Position numbers and translations under genes: made by a program. A stretch of DNA of 55,576 bases from Candidatus Methylomirabilota bacterium (GTDB lineage Bacteria > Methylomirabilota > Methylomirabilia > Rokubacteriales > CSP1-6), in NCBI GenBank assembly GCA_035936835.1, contig DASYVT010000015.1, positions 1-55,576 of the forward strand. The letters run 5' to 3'. Below, in pieces: positions 21,025 through 30,422 of this stretch. The notes beneath the pieces are model-generated. The model searched no databases. It was not told where the DNA came from and saw nothing but the letters and a program-made list of their open reading frames with translations. Within the stretch, counting starts at the first letter, position 1; every line of letters begins with the position of its first letter.

Positions 21025-22329
21025 TCAGCGAGCCTTCGCGAAGGCCCGGCGGGCAGCCCCGGCGGCTTCCTCGAGGTCGGAGACGCCGTGGGCGAGCGAC
21101 ACGAACGCCGCCTCGAACTGCGAGGCGGCAAGGAAGACGCCGCCGTCGAGCATCGCGTGGAAGAAGCGCCCGTAGCGCGCCGTGTCCGAGCGCTTCGCGG
21201 AGGCGAAGTCGGTCACCGCCGCGGCGGTGAAGAAGGCGGTCAGCATCGAGCCGACCCGGTTGACCACGAGCGGCACGCCGGCGGCCTTCGCCCCGTCGAC
21301 GAGGCCCGCCTCGAGCCGCGCCCCCGATTCCTCGAGGCGCGCGTAGACCCCGGGGCTCGCGAGCGCCCGCAGCGTGGCGAGCCCCGCCGCCACGGCGAGC
21401 GGGTTGCCGGAGAGCGTCCCCGCCTGGTAGACGCCACCGAGCGGCGCCACGCGCTCCATGATAGCCCGCGGGCCGCCGTAGGCGCCGACCGGAAGGCCGC
21501 CCCCGATGATCTTGCCGAGGCAGGTGAGATCCGGCCGGACTCCATACAGCGCCTGGGCGCCGCCGTAGGCGACGCGGAAGCCCGTGATCACCTCGTCGAA
21601 GATCAGCAGCGCCCCGTACGTGTCGCAGAGGGCTCTCAACCCCTGGAGGAAGCCGGACGCCGGCGGCACGACGCCCATGTTGCCGGCGACGGGCTCGACG
21701 ATGATGGCGGCCACGTCCCGCCCCCGCGCCGCCATGACGCGCTCGACGGCGGGAAGGTCGTTGAACGGCGCGGTCAGTGTCAGCGAAGCGAGGACCGCGG
21801 GAACGCCCAGACTGTTGGGCACGCCGAAGGTGGCGCCGCCCGAGCCTGCCTTGACCAGCAGACTGTCGGCGTGGCCGTGGTAGCACCCCTCGAACTTGGC
21901 GATGACGTCACGCCCCGTGGCGCCTCGTGCCAGACGGATGGCGCTCATCGCGGCCTCGGTGCCGGAGGAGACGAGGCGCGTCATCTCCATGGAGGGCACG
22001 ACGCGCGAGATCAGCTCCGCCATGTCCACCTCGGCCGCCGTGGGGGCGCCGTAACTCGTCCCGCGGGCGAGCGCCTCGCCCACGGCCTCGACCAGCATGG
22101 GCGCCGCGTGGCCCAGGATCAGCGGACCCCACGAGCCCAGGAAATCGATATAGGTGCGGCCGTCCACATCCGTCATGCGGCAGCCTTCGGCGCGCGCGAC
22201 GAAGAAGGGCCTGCCGCCAACGCCGCGGAAGGCGCGCACGGGACTGTTGACGCCGCCGGGGATCACCCGCTGGGCTCTCTCAAAGAGCGCGTCGGAGCTT
22301 TGCGGAATCGCGCCTCCGGGATCAGTCAT
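21025..22329 (-). CDS. hemL: Glutamate-1-semialdehyde 2,1-aminomutase
   Basis: Converts glutamate-1-semialdehyde to 5-aminolevulinate with PLP, the step after HemA in the C5 haem pathway. The protein is 434 aa, family length. Motifs: [11 protein letters not shown] near residue 25, [13 protein letters not shown] near 68, [14 protein letters not shown] near 241 and the Schiff-base lysine in [14 protein letters not shown] near 269. Start ATG 22327-22329 overlaps the end of the JAMM gene by 8 bp. It is separated from the other hem genes by the cysteine module, so one message may serve both. Confidence 0.96.
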   Translation of the reverse strand: MTDPGGAIPQSSDALFERAQRVIPGGVNSPVRAFRGVGGRPFFVARAEGCRMTDVDGRTYIDFLGSWGPLILGHAAPMLVEAVGEALARGTSYGAPTAAEVDMAELISRVVPSMEMTRLVSSGTEAAMSAIRLARGATGRDVIAKFEGCYHGHADSLLVKAGSGGATFGVPNSLGVPAVLASLTLTAPFNDLPAVERVMAARGRDVAAIIVEPVAGNMGVVPPASGFLQGLRALCDTYGALLIFDEVITGFRVAYGGAQALYGVRPDLTCLGKIIGGGLPVGAYGGPRAIMERVAPLGGVYQAGTLSGNPLAVAAGLATLRALASPGVYARLEESGARLEAGLVDGAKAAGVPLVVNRVGSMLTAFFTAAAVTDFASAKRSDTARYGRFFHAMLDGGVFLAASQFEAAFVSLAHGVSDLEEAAGAARRAFAKAR

Positions 22330-22789
22330 CCGGCTTCTTCCACTCGGCGGCCCCGAAGTCGTGGATCGCCGGGTCCCAGCGGAACACCCCCACCTCCGCC
22401 GCGCGGCGCTCCACCACGGAGAGCACCACGTAGGCCGCGTCGGGATAGGCAGGCTCGCCGTTGATCAAGGCGTTGGCCCTGTCGGTGGGGGAAAAGTATG
22501 CACCGGCGTCGATGTGCGAGTGGTAGATCGTCAGGACCCGGAAGCCCTGCGCCTCGTGGCGGCCCATGGCGATCAGGTCTCGCGGGTCGATGTAGTAGGC
22601 GGTCCGCGCGTCGCGAGGGTGACGCGTGGGGTCCTTGGCGTGCAGCTCGTTCTGGATGTTGCGGCACGCCAGGAGGAGGCGCTCGGGCGAAGCACCTGGC
22701 CGCTCCATCACGACCCCGCAGCACTCGGACGGGTACGCAGCAAGCGCCTGGGCCTGGATCCTCGCGTATTCCTCCGGCGTCAGGATCAT
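22322..22789 (-). CDS. mec: JAMM/Mov34 (M67) metallopeptidase, Mec-like
   Basis: Zinc peptidase of the MPN+ family, 155 aa. The JAMM set is complete: Glu in YPSECCG (near residue 22), then [15 protein letters not shown] (near 89-103), matching HxH...S..D. In Mycobacterium tuberculosis the homologue Mec releases cysteine from the carrier CysO. Here the gene follows a CysO-like carrier (14 bp away) and a cysteine synthase, in the same relation, so the same job is likely. The carrier's repeated Gly-Gly tail may also be a substrate. It overlaps hemL by 8 bp. Confidence 0.88.
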   Translation of the reverse strand: MILTPEEYARIQAQALAAYPSECCGVVMERPGASPERLLLACRNIQNELHAKDPTRHPRDARTAYYIDPRDLIAMGRHEAQGFRVLTIYHSHIDAGAYFSPTDRANALINGEPAYPDAAYVVLSVVERRAAEVGVFRWDPAIHDFGAAEWKKPDD

Positions 22790-22803
22790 CGTGCGCGAGT
22801 CAG

Positions 22804-22866
22804 TCAGCCCCCGGCGAGAGCTGGCCCGCCCCCTGCAAGGGCAGGCCCGCCCCCTGCAAGGGCAGG
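22804..22866 (-). repeat. Three 21-bp tandem repeats encoding the Gly-Gly tail of CysO
   Basis: Units at 22846-22866, 22825-22845 and 22804-22824 (the last ends in the stop codon). The first two are identical; the third differs from them at the wobble base of Pro, Ala, Leu and Ala codons, all silent, so every unit encodes PALAGG. Confidence 0.95.
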
Positions 22867-23121
22867 AATGATCGACACCTCGTCGCCATCCTTCAGCGGC
22901 GTCTGAAGCCCCTGGAGCGACTCGATGCCCTCGTTGTTCACGTAGATGTTGACGTGGTGGTGGATCTCGCCGGCCTCGTTGCGGACGAGGCCCTTGAGAC
23001 CGCTGAAGCTCCCCTCGAGCTCGTCGAGCAGCCCGCGGATATCGCGCGCATCGACGGACACGCGGTCCTTGTTGTTCGTGGCGCGGCGAAACGGCGTCGG
23101 GATATACACGTCAATGCTCAT
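22804..23121 (-). CDS. cysO: CysO-like MoaD/ThiS sulfur-carrier protein with triplicated Gly-Gly tail
   Basis: Small beta-grasp sulfur carrier, 105 aa, cytoplasmic. The ubiquitin-like core ends in LKDGDEVSIIPALAGG, where the C-terminal Gly-Gly would be activated to a thiocarboxylate. Unusually the last segment is repeated: PALAGGG, PALAGGG, PALAGG, then stop, so three potential Gly-Gly ends exist. Start ATG has GGAGGAG about 4 nt upstream. It lies between a cysM-like synthase and a JAMM peptidase, so it most likely supplies sulfur for cysteine rather than for thiamine or molybdopterin. MoaD/ThiS of other pathways is the alternative. Confidence 0.88.
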   Translation of the reverse strand: MSIDVYIPTPFRRATNNKDRVSVDARDIRGLLDELEGSFSGLKGLVRNEAGEIHHHVNIYVNNEGIESLQGLQTPLKDGDEVSIIPALAGGGPALAGGGPALAGG

Positions 23122-23140
23122 GGCTCTCCTCCTCGCGGTC

Positions 23141-24085
<945 letters not shown>

Positions 24086-24101
24086 GGCGTGCAATCCTAT
24101 C

Positions 24102-24130
24102 GGGAACGCAGGTTCCCAGGCAAAAAAAAA
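24102..24130 (-). promoter_or_regulatory. Palindrome and T-tract in the rrf2-cysM spacer
   Basis: GGGAAC and GTTCCC arms (24102-24107, 24112-24117) flank a 4-nt centre. A run of nine A on the plus strand (24122-24130) reads as T on the transcribed strand, but upstream of the palindrome, so it is not an intrinsic terminator for these genes. It sits between a regulator and its likely target gene and could be its operator. That role is inference. Confidence 0.4.
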
Positions 24131-24132
24131 GG

Positions 24133-24579
24133 TCAGATGTGGTACATGGGCTTCGTCGACGCCCGCCGCTCCAACGCCTGCCGCCTGAGATCCTCGAGCG
24201 TCGTGCCGTCCACCACCGAATCCATGGCCTCCGACACCGCCCGCCAGAGCTGAATGAGATCGCCGCCCCCATCACCGACCGATCCGCGCGCGGCGCGCCC
24301 GGCGGAGCCGACCCCCTGCTGGCCCTCGACGGCGCGGAGCAGCGCGCCGGCCGTGATCTGGGCGGGCGGCTTCGCGAGACGGTAGCCGCCGGCCGAGCCG
24401 CGCCGCGAGTGGAGAAACCCCGCCCGCTTGAGCCCGAGCAGCACCTGCTCGAGGTAGCGCTGGGGAATGCCCTGGCGCCTGGCGATGTCCTGGATCGGCT
24501 GGAGCCTCTCGCCGTCGTCGCACAGCGCCAGGTCGAGCATCGCCTTGATGGCGTACTCGCCCTTCGCGGAGATCCTCAC
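24133..24579 (-). CDS. Rrf2-family transcriptional regulator, CymR-like
   Basis: Rrf2 repressor, 148 aa. The winged helix-turn-helix covers residues 1-75 ([18 protein letters not shown], then [32 protein letters not shown]). The central loop, where IscR-type members carry three cysteines for an Fe-S cluster, has none ([15 protein letters not shown]), so it is not an iron-sulfur sensor. CymR, which lacks them too, represses cysteine genes in complex with CysK. Its place directly before the cysteine synthase supports such a role. Start is GTG 24577-24579, overlapping the hemB stop by GTGA. Confidence 0.87.
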   Translation of the reverse strand: MRISAKGEYAIKAMLDLALCDDGERLQPIQDIARRQGIPQRYLEQVLLGLKRAGFLHSRRGSAGGYRLAKPPAQITAGALLRAVEGQQGVGSAGRAARGSVGDGGGDLIQLWRAVSEAMDSVVDGTTLEDLRRQALERRASTKPMYHI

Positions 24580-25559
24580 CTCCGCCCCCGCTCCAGGATC
24601 CGCGCCGCCTCCTTGGCGAAGTAGGTGATGACGATGTCGGCGCCGGCCCGCCTGATGCCCGTCAGCGCCTCCATCATGGCGGCCTCTTCGTCGAGCCAGC
24701 CGAGCTGGCCCGCCGCGCGGAGCATGGCGTACTCGCCGGACACTGAGTAGGCCGCCACGGGAAGCCCGAACTCGTTCTTGACCCTGGCAATGACGTCGAG
24801 GTACGGCAGCGCAGGCTTGACCATCACGATGTCGGCGCCCTCGTCAATGTCGAGCGCAACCTCGCGCATCGCCTCGGCCGAGTTCGCGGGGTCCATCTGG
24901 TAGGAGCGCCGGTCGCCGAACTGCGGCGTCGAGTCCGCCGCCTCCCGGAACGGCCCGTAGAACGCCGAGGCGTACTTAGCCGAGTAGGCCATGATCGGCG
25001 TCTCCTGGTAGCCCGACTCGTCGAGGGCCTCGCGGATGGCCGCCACGCGCCCGTCCATCATGTCGGACGGCGCCACCATGTCGGCGCCCGACTCGACGTG
25101 AGACACCGCCGTACGCGCGAGGAGATCGAGCGTCGGGTCGTTCTTGACCCTGCCGTCCTCGACGACGCCGCAGTGGCCGTGGCTCGTGTACTCGCAGAGG
25201 CAGACGTCGGTCACGACCAGGAGATCGGGGATGGTCTCCTTCACCGCACGCACGGCCTGCTGGACGATGCCGTCCTCCGCATAGGCCTCGCTGCCGCGCG
25301 GGTCCTTCTCCGCCGGCAGGCCGAAGAGCAGCACCGCGGGGATGCCCATGGACGCGGCGTCCTTGCACTCCTTGAGCAGCTCGTCTATGGACAGGCGGAA
25401 CTGCCCCGGCATGGGACCGATGGGCTCGCGCACGCCACGACCGTGAACGGCAAAGAGCGGATAAACGAGGTCGTCCGTGCGGAGCACGGTCTCGCGGACC
25501 ATCTTGCGCAGGAGCGGAGACTCGCGGAGCCGGCGCGGCCGGTACAATGGATACGGCAT
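24576..25559 (-). CDS. hemB: Delta-aminolevulinic acid dehydratase (porphobilinogen synthase)
   Basis: Condenses two 5-aminolevulinate molecules into porphobilinogen. The protein is 327 aa. The zinc site cysteines are present: Cys120, Cys122 and Cys130 in [13 protein letters not shown], so this is the zinc-dependent type rather than the Mg-type with aspartates. The two active-site lysines lie in [16 protein letters not shown] and [12 protein letters not shown]. Start ATG 25557-25559. A 103-bp spacer with two hairpin repeats separates it from hemD, an exception in a run of overlapping hem genes. Confidence 0.96.
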   Translation of the reverse strand: MPYPLYRPRRLRESPLLRKMVRETVLRTDDLVYPLFAVHGRGVREPIGPMPGQFRLSIDELLKECKDAASMGIPAVLLFGLPAEKDPRGSEAYAEDGIVQQAVRAVKETIPDLLVVTDVCLCEYTSHGHCGVVEDGRVKNDPTLDLLARTAVSHVESGADMVAPSDMMDGRVAAIREALDESGYQETPIMAYSAKYASAFYGPFREAADSTPQFGDRRSYQMDPANSAEAMREVALDIDEGADIVMVKPALPYLDVIARVKNEFGLPVAAYSVSGEYAMLRAAGQLGWLDEEAAMMEALTGIRRAGADIVITYFAKEAARILERGRR

Positions 25560-25584
25560 GTCTCAGGCCTCCTTATCCATCCTC

Positions 25585-25661
25585 AACATGCCTTTCGGCA
25601 TGTTGACCGTGGACCAGGTCAATCGCTTCAGTATGCCGTTCGGCATGTTGACCGTGGGCCA
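25585..25661 (-). repeat. Tandem hairpin repeats in the hemD-hemB spacer
   Basis: Two 29-bp copies (25588-25616 and 25633-25661) match at 27 positions with a 45-bp period. Each holds an inverted repeat: copy 1 has 8-bp arms AACATGCC/GGCATGTT (25585-25592, 25597-25604), copy 2 arms of 5-6 bp. On the transcribed minus strand the loops read GAAA and GAAC. Copy 1 is followed by TTGACC...GGTCAA (25603-25622), a second possible stem. Copy 2 ends one base from the hemD stop codon. Confidence 0.85.
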
Positions 25662-25662
25662 A

Positions 25663-26484
25663 TCACGTTGCGTCATTCGCGCGCGATGGTCCCGAGGCAT
25701 AGTGGTCGGTGATGGCTTGGGCCAGCGCTGGGATAGTGTACTCCCTCGGGACAATCCGCGTCTCGAGTCCAAGGACTAGGGCGGTGGCGCGCGTCACTGG
25801 GCCGATGCAGGCCACGGCTACGCCGCGGAGGAGCCCCGGCAGGCTCTCGCCGGGGAAGAGCTCGGCGAAATGACGGACGGTGGACGAGCTGGTGAAGGTG
25901 ACGACGTCGACCCGGCCCTCGCCGAGCGCCACGCGGAGCTCGCCCGCGTCCTCGGCCGCCGGCCGCGTCCGATAGGCCGGCACCTCGTCGACCCTGGCGC
26001 CCGCGGCCTCGAGGAGCGTCACGAGCACATCGCGGGCCTCGGCGGCCCTGGCGAGGAGGACGCGCTCTCCGGGCCTGATCAGGGCGCGCAGCCGCTCGGC
26101 GAGCGCTTCGGCGACGTACTCCTCGGGCACGACCTCGGCCTCGAGTCCCATGACATGGAGAGCCTCGGCAGTGGCGGGACCGATCGCGGCCAACCGGCGC
26201 CCGCGAAGCGCGTCGGCGCCGCGGCCCTTCTCCTCGAGACGGCGCCGCGTCATCTCCACGCCGTTGACGCTGGTGAAAACCGCCCACCGGTAGTCGTCGA
26301 GACGCTCGAGCGCGCGGTCCAGCGGTTCCCACGAGGCGGGAGGCTCGATGGCGATGGTCGGCACGAGGAGGACTCGCGCGCCGGCCGCTTCAAGCAGGCC
26401 GGCGAAGGCCTGGGCCTGGGCGCGCGGGCGCGTCACGACGACGACCCTACCGCGGAGCGGCCGCGCGGCCGCGACGGCCGTCAT
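25663..26484 (-). CDS. hemD: Uroporphyrinogen-III synthase
   Basis: Closes hydroxymethylbilane to uroporphyrinogen III with inversion of ring D. The protein is 273 aa. Sequence is poorly conserved in this family, but VVVVTRPRAQAQAFAGLLEAAGA at the N-terminus, WAVFTSVNGVEMTRRRL near residue 67, LAAIGPATAEAL near 97 and VVTFTSSSTVRHFAEL near 193 are characteristic. The start overlaps the hemC stop by ATGA, and the hemC-hemD-hemB order confirms the call. Confidence 0.92.
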   Translation of the reverse strand: MTAVAAARPLRGRVVVVTRPRAQAQAFAGLLEAAGARVLLVPTIAIEPPASWEPLDRALERLDDYRWAVFTSVNGVEMTRRRLEEKGRGADALRGRRLAAIGPATAEALHVMGLEAEVVPEEYVAEALAERLRALIRPGERVLLARAAEARDVLVTLLEAAGARVDEVPAYRTRPAAEDAGELRVALGEGRVDVVTFTSSSTVRHFAELFPGESLPGLLRGVAVACIGPVTRATALVLGLETRIVPREYTIPALAQAITDHYASGPSRANDAT

Positions 26485-27398
26485 GCGGGGCCTCCGGCGT
26501 CGAGTAGTGCGCGCGCCCCGCGGGCCAGCAGATCGTCCGCCAAACGCTCGCCGAGCGCTTCCGCCCGTGAGCCCGGTCCGCTCACCTCGCCCGTGAGCAC
26601 GGTCACGCCGTCGGAGCTCGCCACGAGCCCGGCCATCGAGATGGCGTCGCCGTCGAGGCGCGCGTGGCCCGCCACCGGCGTGTGGCAGCCCGCGCCGAGA
26701 CGGCGGAGGAACGCGCGCTCCGCCAAGGCCTGCATCCTCGTCCCGGCGTGGTCCACGCCCCGCAGCGCCTCGAGCACTTCGGTGTCGGCCGTTCTCGCCT
26801 CTACGCCCAGGATGCCCTGCCCCACGGCGGGAAGAAACTCCTCCACGGGCAGCGCGTGGGCGTGCTCGGGCTTCAGGCCCAGGCGATCGAGCCCCGCGCG
26901 GGCCATGACGAGGCCGTCGCAGAGACCTTCATCGAGCTTGCGCAGCCGCGTGTCCACGTTGCCGCGGATAGGCTCGATGCTGAGGTCGGGACGCCGGGCG
27001 AGGAGCAAGGCGCGCCGTCTCAGGCTCGAGGTGGCGACGCGGGCGCCCCGCGGCAGCTCGTCGAGCCCGCCGCCCGAGCGCGTGAGCAGGACATCGCGTG
27101 GGTCTTCACGAGGGGGATAGGCCGGGAGCCAGAGACCGGCGGGCAGCTCGGCGGGCATGTCCTTGAGGCTGTGGACGCCCGCGTCCACCCGGCCGTCGAG
27201 GAGAGCCTCCTCGATCTCCTTCACGAAGAGCGCCTTGCCCCCGAAATCGGCGAGGGCGACGTCCGCCAGACGATCGCCCGACGTGCGGATGACCACGACC
27301 TCGATCTCCGCGCCGCGCGCGCGGAGTGCGTCGGCGACCTGCCCAGCCTGTGCGACGGCAAGCCGGCTGCCTCTGGTGCCGAGGCGGAGCGTCCTCAT
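26481..27398 (-). CDS. hemC: Porphobilinogen deaminase (hydroxymethylbilane synthase)
   Basis: Polymerises four porphobilinogens into hydroxymethylbilane. The protein is 305 aa. The dipyrromethane cofactor attaches to Cys238 in LGAGCHTPVAGHA. Other motifs: RGSRLAVAQ near residue 9, HSLKDMPAELP at 76 and GRGNVDTRL-like RGNVDTRLRKL at 145. It overlaps hemA and hemD by 4 bp each. Confidence 0.96.
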   Translation of the reverse strand: MRTLRLGTRGSRLAVAQAGQVADALRARGAEIEVVVIRTSGDRLADVALADFGGKALFVKEIEEALLDGRVDAGVHSLKDMPAELPAGLWLPAYPPREDPRDVLLTRSGGGLDELPRGARVATSSLRRRALLLARRPDLSIEPIRGNVDTRLRKLDEGLCDGLVMARAGLDRLGLKPEHAHALPVEEFLPAVGQGILGVEARTADTEVLEALRGVDHAGTRMQALAERAFLRRLGAGCHTPVAGHARLDGDAISMAGLVASSDGVTVLTGEVSGPGSRAEALGERLADDLLARGARALLDAGGPA

Positions 27399-28690
27399 GG
27401 CGGAGGCCCGGTCCGGCCCTTGGCCCCGAGCCCGAACACCTCCGAGATGACCTCGATCCAGCGGCGCGCATGGCCCGCCCGCGACGAGTCGCGCAGCTTG
27501 ACCGTGGGGCCGTGCAAGACCTTGTTCACGATGGCCTGCGAGAGCGCCTCGAGCGCCTGCTTCGTCGCCTCATCCGCTCCCGGCAGGCGTCCGAGCGCGC
27601 GCGCCACCTCGCCCCGCCTAATAGCCTCCAGCTTTTCCCTTAACGACACGATGGTCGGCACGACCTCGAGATCTCTGAGTCGCTCGGCGAACTTTCGGAC
27701 CTCACCCTGGACCAGCGCCTCGCCCCGCTGCGCTTCGCGCTGGCGCTCGCGCAGGTTGGACTCGACGACCGAGCGGAGGTCGTCGACGTCGTAGCAGAAG
27801 GCGTTGTCGAGGTCGTTGACGGCGGGCTCGACGTTCCGCGGCACGGCGATGTCGATGAAGAAGAGCGGACGCTCGTGGCGCGCGCGCAGCACCGCCTCGA
27901 CGTCGGCGCAGCGGATGATGGGCTCGGGGGCTGCCGTGGAGGTGATGACGATGTCCACCTCGGCCATCACCGACGGGAAGTCCTCGTACCTGACGGCCGT
28001 GCCCGCGAGGTCACGCGCCAGGTCCTGGGCGCGGCCCCAGGTGCGGTTGGCGACGTACACGGGCAGCGTCCCCTGATCCTGGAGGTGCCGGGCGGCCAGC
28101 TCGCCCATCTCCCCCGCCCCGATCAGCAGCACCGTCTTGCCGTCGAGGCTGCCGAAGATCTTTCGCGCCAGCTCGACGGCGGCGAAGGACACGGACACGG
28201 CAAAGCGCCCGATCTCCGTCTCGGTCCGCACACGCTTGGCGACGGCGAAGGCCTGGCTCATCAGCGCGTGCAGCATCGGCCCCACGACGCGGCACGACTG
28301 GGCGAGCGCGAAGGCGTCCTTGACCTGACCCAGGATCTGCGGCTCGCCCAGCACCATGGAGTCGAGGCTTGCGGCGACCCGGAAGGCGTGCAGGACCGCG
28401 TCGGCGCCCGTCTTCGTGTAGAGCAGCGGCTCGAGAGCCTGGAAGTCCAGGCCCCGCTGGGCGCTCATCCCACGGAAGGCGGCGCCGCGGGCCTCGCCGG
28501 GCACCTCCGCGACGCCGTAGACCTCGACGCGGTTGCACGTGGAGAGGATCATCAGCTCGGAGCAGACGCCGCGCCCCGCGACGTCTCGCAGCACCTCGCG
28601 CAGCTTGTCCTCCTCGAGGGCGAGCTGCTCCCGGACTTCGATGGGCGCGGTCCTGTGGGACAGCCCGGCGACGAAGACGGTGTGGATCAT
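27395..28690 (-). CDS. hemA: Glutamyl-tRNA reductase
   Basis: Reduces glutamyl-tRNA(Glu) to glutamate-1-semialdehyde with NADPH, the committed and usually regulated step of the C5 haem pathway. The protein is 431 aa. The nucleophile is Cys52 in STCNRVEVYG, SLDSMVLGEPQILGQVK is near residue 110, the NADPH fold opens with VLLIGAGEMGELAARHL near 182, and a C-terminal dimerisation helix region follows. Start ATG 28688-28690 overlaps the hemX stop by ATGA; in-frame codons further upstream are inside hemX. Confidence 0.96.
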   Translation of the reverse strand: MIHTVFVAGLSHRTAPIEVREQLALEEDKLREVLRDVAGRGVCSELMILSTCNRVEVYGVAEVPGEARGAAFRGMSAQRGLDFQALEPLLYTKTGADAVLHAFRVAASLDSMVLGEPQILGQVKDAFALAQSCRVVGPMLHALMSQAFAVAKRVRTETEIGRFAVSVSFAAVELARKIFGSLDGKTVLLIGAGEMGELAARHLQDQGTLPVYVANRTWGRAQDLARDLAGTAVRYEDFPSVMAEVDIVITSTAAPEPIIRCADVEAVLRARHERPLFFIDIAVPRNVEPAVNDLDNAFCYDVDDLRSVVESNLRERQREAQRGEALVQGEVRKFAERLRDLEVVPTIVSLREKLEAIRRGEVARALGRLPGADEATKQALEALSQAIVNKVLHGPTVKLRDSSRAGHARRWIEVISEVFGLGAKGRTGPPP

Positions 28691-29511
28691 GAGCCGTGCC
28701 GCCCGTGGAAGAGGGCGCCTGCGCCAAGCGTCGCCAGTAGCACGCAAAAGCCGGCGATCGCGAAGTAGGCGGCCCGGCGGCCCCGCCACCGGCCGACCGC
28801 GCGGCCCGACAGCGTCGCCGCGTAGACCAGCCACATGACCAGCGAGAAGAGCGCCAGCGGGTCGCCGGCCAGCAGGCTGGCCCAGGAGCGCCCAGCCTGG
28901 GGCACGCCCCAAGCTCGGAGAATACCAAGAACGAGCCCGACCGTGAGGAACGGGAAACCCACGGTGAGCGTCACCAGCGTCAGATGGTCGAGCGTCTCGA
29001 GCGCCGGGAGCCCGTAGTAGAAGGCGCCGCGGCGCTTGGCCTTGATCTGCCGCTCCTGGAGCACGTACATGAGGGCGCTGCCGAAGTTGAGGACCAGCGC
29101 GGCCAACCCCACCAGGATCAGCGCCACGTGGACGACGGCCCAGCCGCTCTGCGACTGCGGCTCGAGAGCCAGGCCCCTGAGCCCCGTCGGCAGCCCCAGG
29201 CCCAGAGCCAGGATCGCCGGCAGGAAGAAGGCGCCGAAGGTCGTGATCCCGTAGCTGTACTCGATCCAGAGACCGAAGAGCACCGCGACCCAGATCACGA
29301 CCGAGACGCCCTCGGCCAGGGTCAGCACAGGGGCACGGCGGAGTTCCGCCCAGCGGAGGATGATCGCCCCGGTGTGGCACGCCCAGCCAGCCGCGGTCAG
29401 CAGTCGCGCGAAGCGCGCCAGATCCTCCCGTCGTCCGAAGAGCGAGCCCAGAGCCGCGGCGGCGGCGACGATGTAGGCCGTGAGCGCGACGTCAAAGACG
29501 ACGGCGTTCAT
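28687..29511 (-). CDS. hemX: HemX/CcsA-like cytochrome c assembly family membrane protein
   Basis: Integral membrane protein, 274 aa, about eight helices, of the CcsA/CcmC/HemX family. Placed directly before hemA in a hemA-C-D-B run, it matches Bacillus HemX, which lowers HemA abundance, better than a dedicated cytochrome assembly factor. The segment that carries the tryptophan-rich haem-handling motif in CcsA is degenerate here (SWASLLAGDPLALFSLVMWL, residues about 220-240): one Trp and the Asp-Pro pair remain. Conserved histidines are present (ACHTG, VHVAL, LDHLT). No CcsB partner is nearby. A role in cytochrome c maturation for ActE cannot be excluded. Confidence 0.8.
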   Translation of the reverse strand: MNAVVFDVALTAYIVAAAAALGSLFGRREDLARFARLLTAAGWACHTGAIILRWAELRRAPVLTLAEGVSVVIWVAVLFGLWIEYSYGITTFGAFFLPAILALGLGLPTGLRGLALEPQSQSGWAVVHVALILVGLAALVLNFGSALMYVLQERQIKAKRRGAFYYGLPALETLDHLTLVTLTVGFPFLTVGLVLGILRAWGVPQAGRSWASLLAGDPLALFSLVMWLVYAATLSGRAVGRWRGRRAAYFAIAGFCVLLATLGAGALFHGRHGS

Positions 29512-30419
29512 GCGGGGGGGTCTGAGTCCGGTGGCAAGAGCTGGGCAAGGGACGGCGTGCCCCGCCAGTACCCTTCCCGCGCGGCGTAGTAGTCGAGGTG
29601 GGGCGAGGCCCAATCTTCCACGAGCGGCGAGGCCGCGTTCCAGCGCTCCCGCCGGTCCACGCCCTTGAGATAGCCCCGGCAGGCCAGGCACGCCTCCACG
29701 AAGTAGCCCTCCTCGGCGCCCCCGGCCACGAGCCGCACCATGTCGCCCGACTGCCACGCCTGGCAGAAGGGACAGCGAAGGCGCGCGGCCGTCCAGGCGC
29801 CGCCGCAGAGATGGCAGGACAGCCGCCGCCGGCCGTCTTCGAGCAGGTCGCCGTAGGACGGCAGGCCGCCGCACCACGGACAGAAGCCACGGTCCCAGCC
29901 GCCCTCCGGCAGCGCGCGGACCCGTGAGAAGAAGGTCTCGAGCGCGGGGCGCATGCCAGCATGGGCGAGGAAACCCGCGAGGTGGGCGGGGAGACCGGTC
30001 TCGTCCTGGAGCGCCGCGGGCTGGAGCGCCGCGGGCTGGAGCGCCGCGGCCGCGTCCTTGCCGGAGGCCGGGAAGAGCGCGGCCGGCCCGATGCGTCCCG
30101 CGTCCCAGGCCTCGGCGAATCGTCCGAGCGCCAGGGCGTCGTCGGGTCCGGCAGCTGCAAGCCGCTCCATGACCGGCCCCAGAAGGTCTTCGAGAGACTC
30201 GGGTGCGATGGCGGGTAGAGCCTCGGCAAGGAGCGGTACGCCCCTCTCCCAGCGCTCCAGGCACTCCTCCGCGCTCGACTTTAAGGGCTCAACCCCGGGA
30301 TCCTGCCAACCGCGCCAGCCATCGAGCACCGAGGTCCACAGAGCGAGCGCGTCGCCCATGGCCCGCCGCCGCGTGAGCATCTCCTGCCACTCCGCACACA
30401 GCCCCGCGTAGTCCGGCAT
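29508..30419 (-). CDS. fdhE: Formate dehydrogenase accessory protein FdhE
   Basis: Cytoplasmic rubredoxin-like maturation factor for Tat-exported formate dehydrogenases. The protein is 303 aa. The C-terminal half carries four CxxC pairs: CPWC, CHLC, CPFC and CLAC, which bind iron in FdhE. The N-terminal half is helical and divergent. A Pro/Ala/Gln linker near residue 130 is encoded by three tandem 15-bp repeats. ATGA overlap with hemX and 3-bp spacing from fdhD tie formate dehydrogenase maturation to haem synthesis. Confidence 0.92.
   Translation of the reverse strand: MPDYAGLCAEWQEMLTRRRAMGDALALWTSVLDGWRGWQDPGVEPLKSSAEECLERWERGVPLLAEALPAIAPESLEDLLGPVMERLAAAGPDDALALGRFAEAWDAGRIGPAALFPASGKDAAAALQPAALQPAALQDETGLPAHLAGFLAHAGMRPALETFFSRVRALPEGGWDRGFCPWCGGLPSYGDLLEDGRRRLSCHLCGGAWTAARLRCPFCQAWQSGDMVRLVAGGAEEGYFVEACLACRGYLKGVDRRERWNAASPLVEDWASPHLDYYAAREGYWRGTPSLAQLLPPDSDPPA
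30006..30050 (-). repeat. Three 15-bp tandem repeats inside fdhE
   Basis: Units at 30006-30020, 30021-30035 and 30036-30050, identical except the last base of the third. They encode Ala-Ala-Leu-Gln-Pro repeats in a linker and keep frame. Confidence 0.9.
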
Positions 30420-30422
30420 GGC

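Noticed and set aside
20804-21886. A 360-codon minus-strand frame extending past the hemL stop
   Set aside because: It overlaps hemL in another frame, is Arg/Gly-rich and has no conserved motif. The part beyond hemL covers the act promoter region.
22804-22866. Assembly error as the cause of the tail repeat
   Set aside because: Possible for the two identical units, but the third unit differs at four silent sites, so at least one duplication is old.
24102-24130. Intrinsic terminator after rrf2
   Set aside because: The T-tract precedes the hairpin on the transcribed strand. It would only fit a plus-strand transcript, and there is no plus-strand gene there.
25585-25661. Start of a CRISPR array
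   Set aside because: Only two units with a 16-bp gap between them, internal palindromes and no cas genes; array spacers are longer and units more numerous.
25477-25779. Small plus-strand protein with repeated MPFGMLTV motif
   Set aside because: The repeat is the translation of the hairpin repeats, and the frame runs into hemD antisense. No ribosome site.
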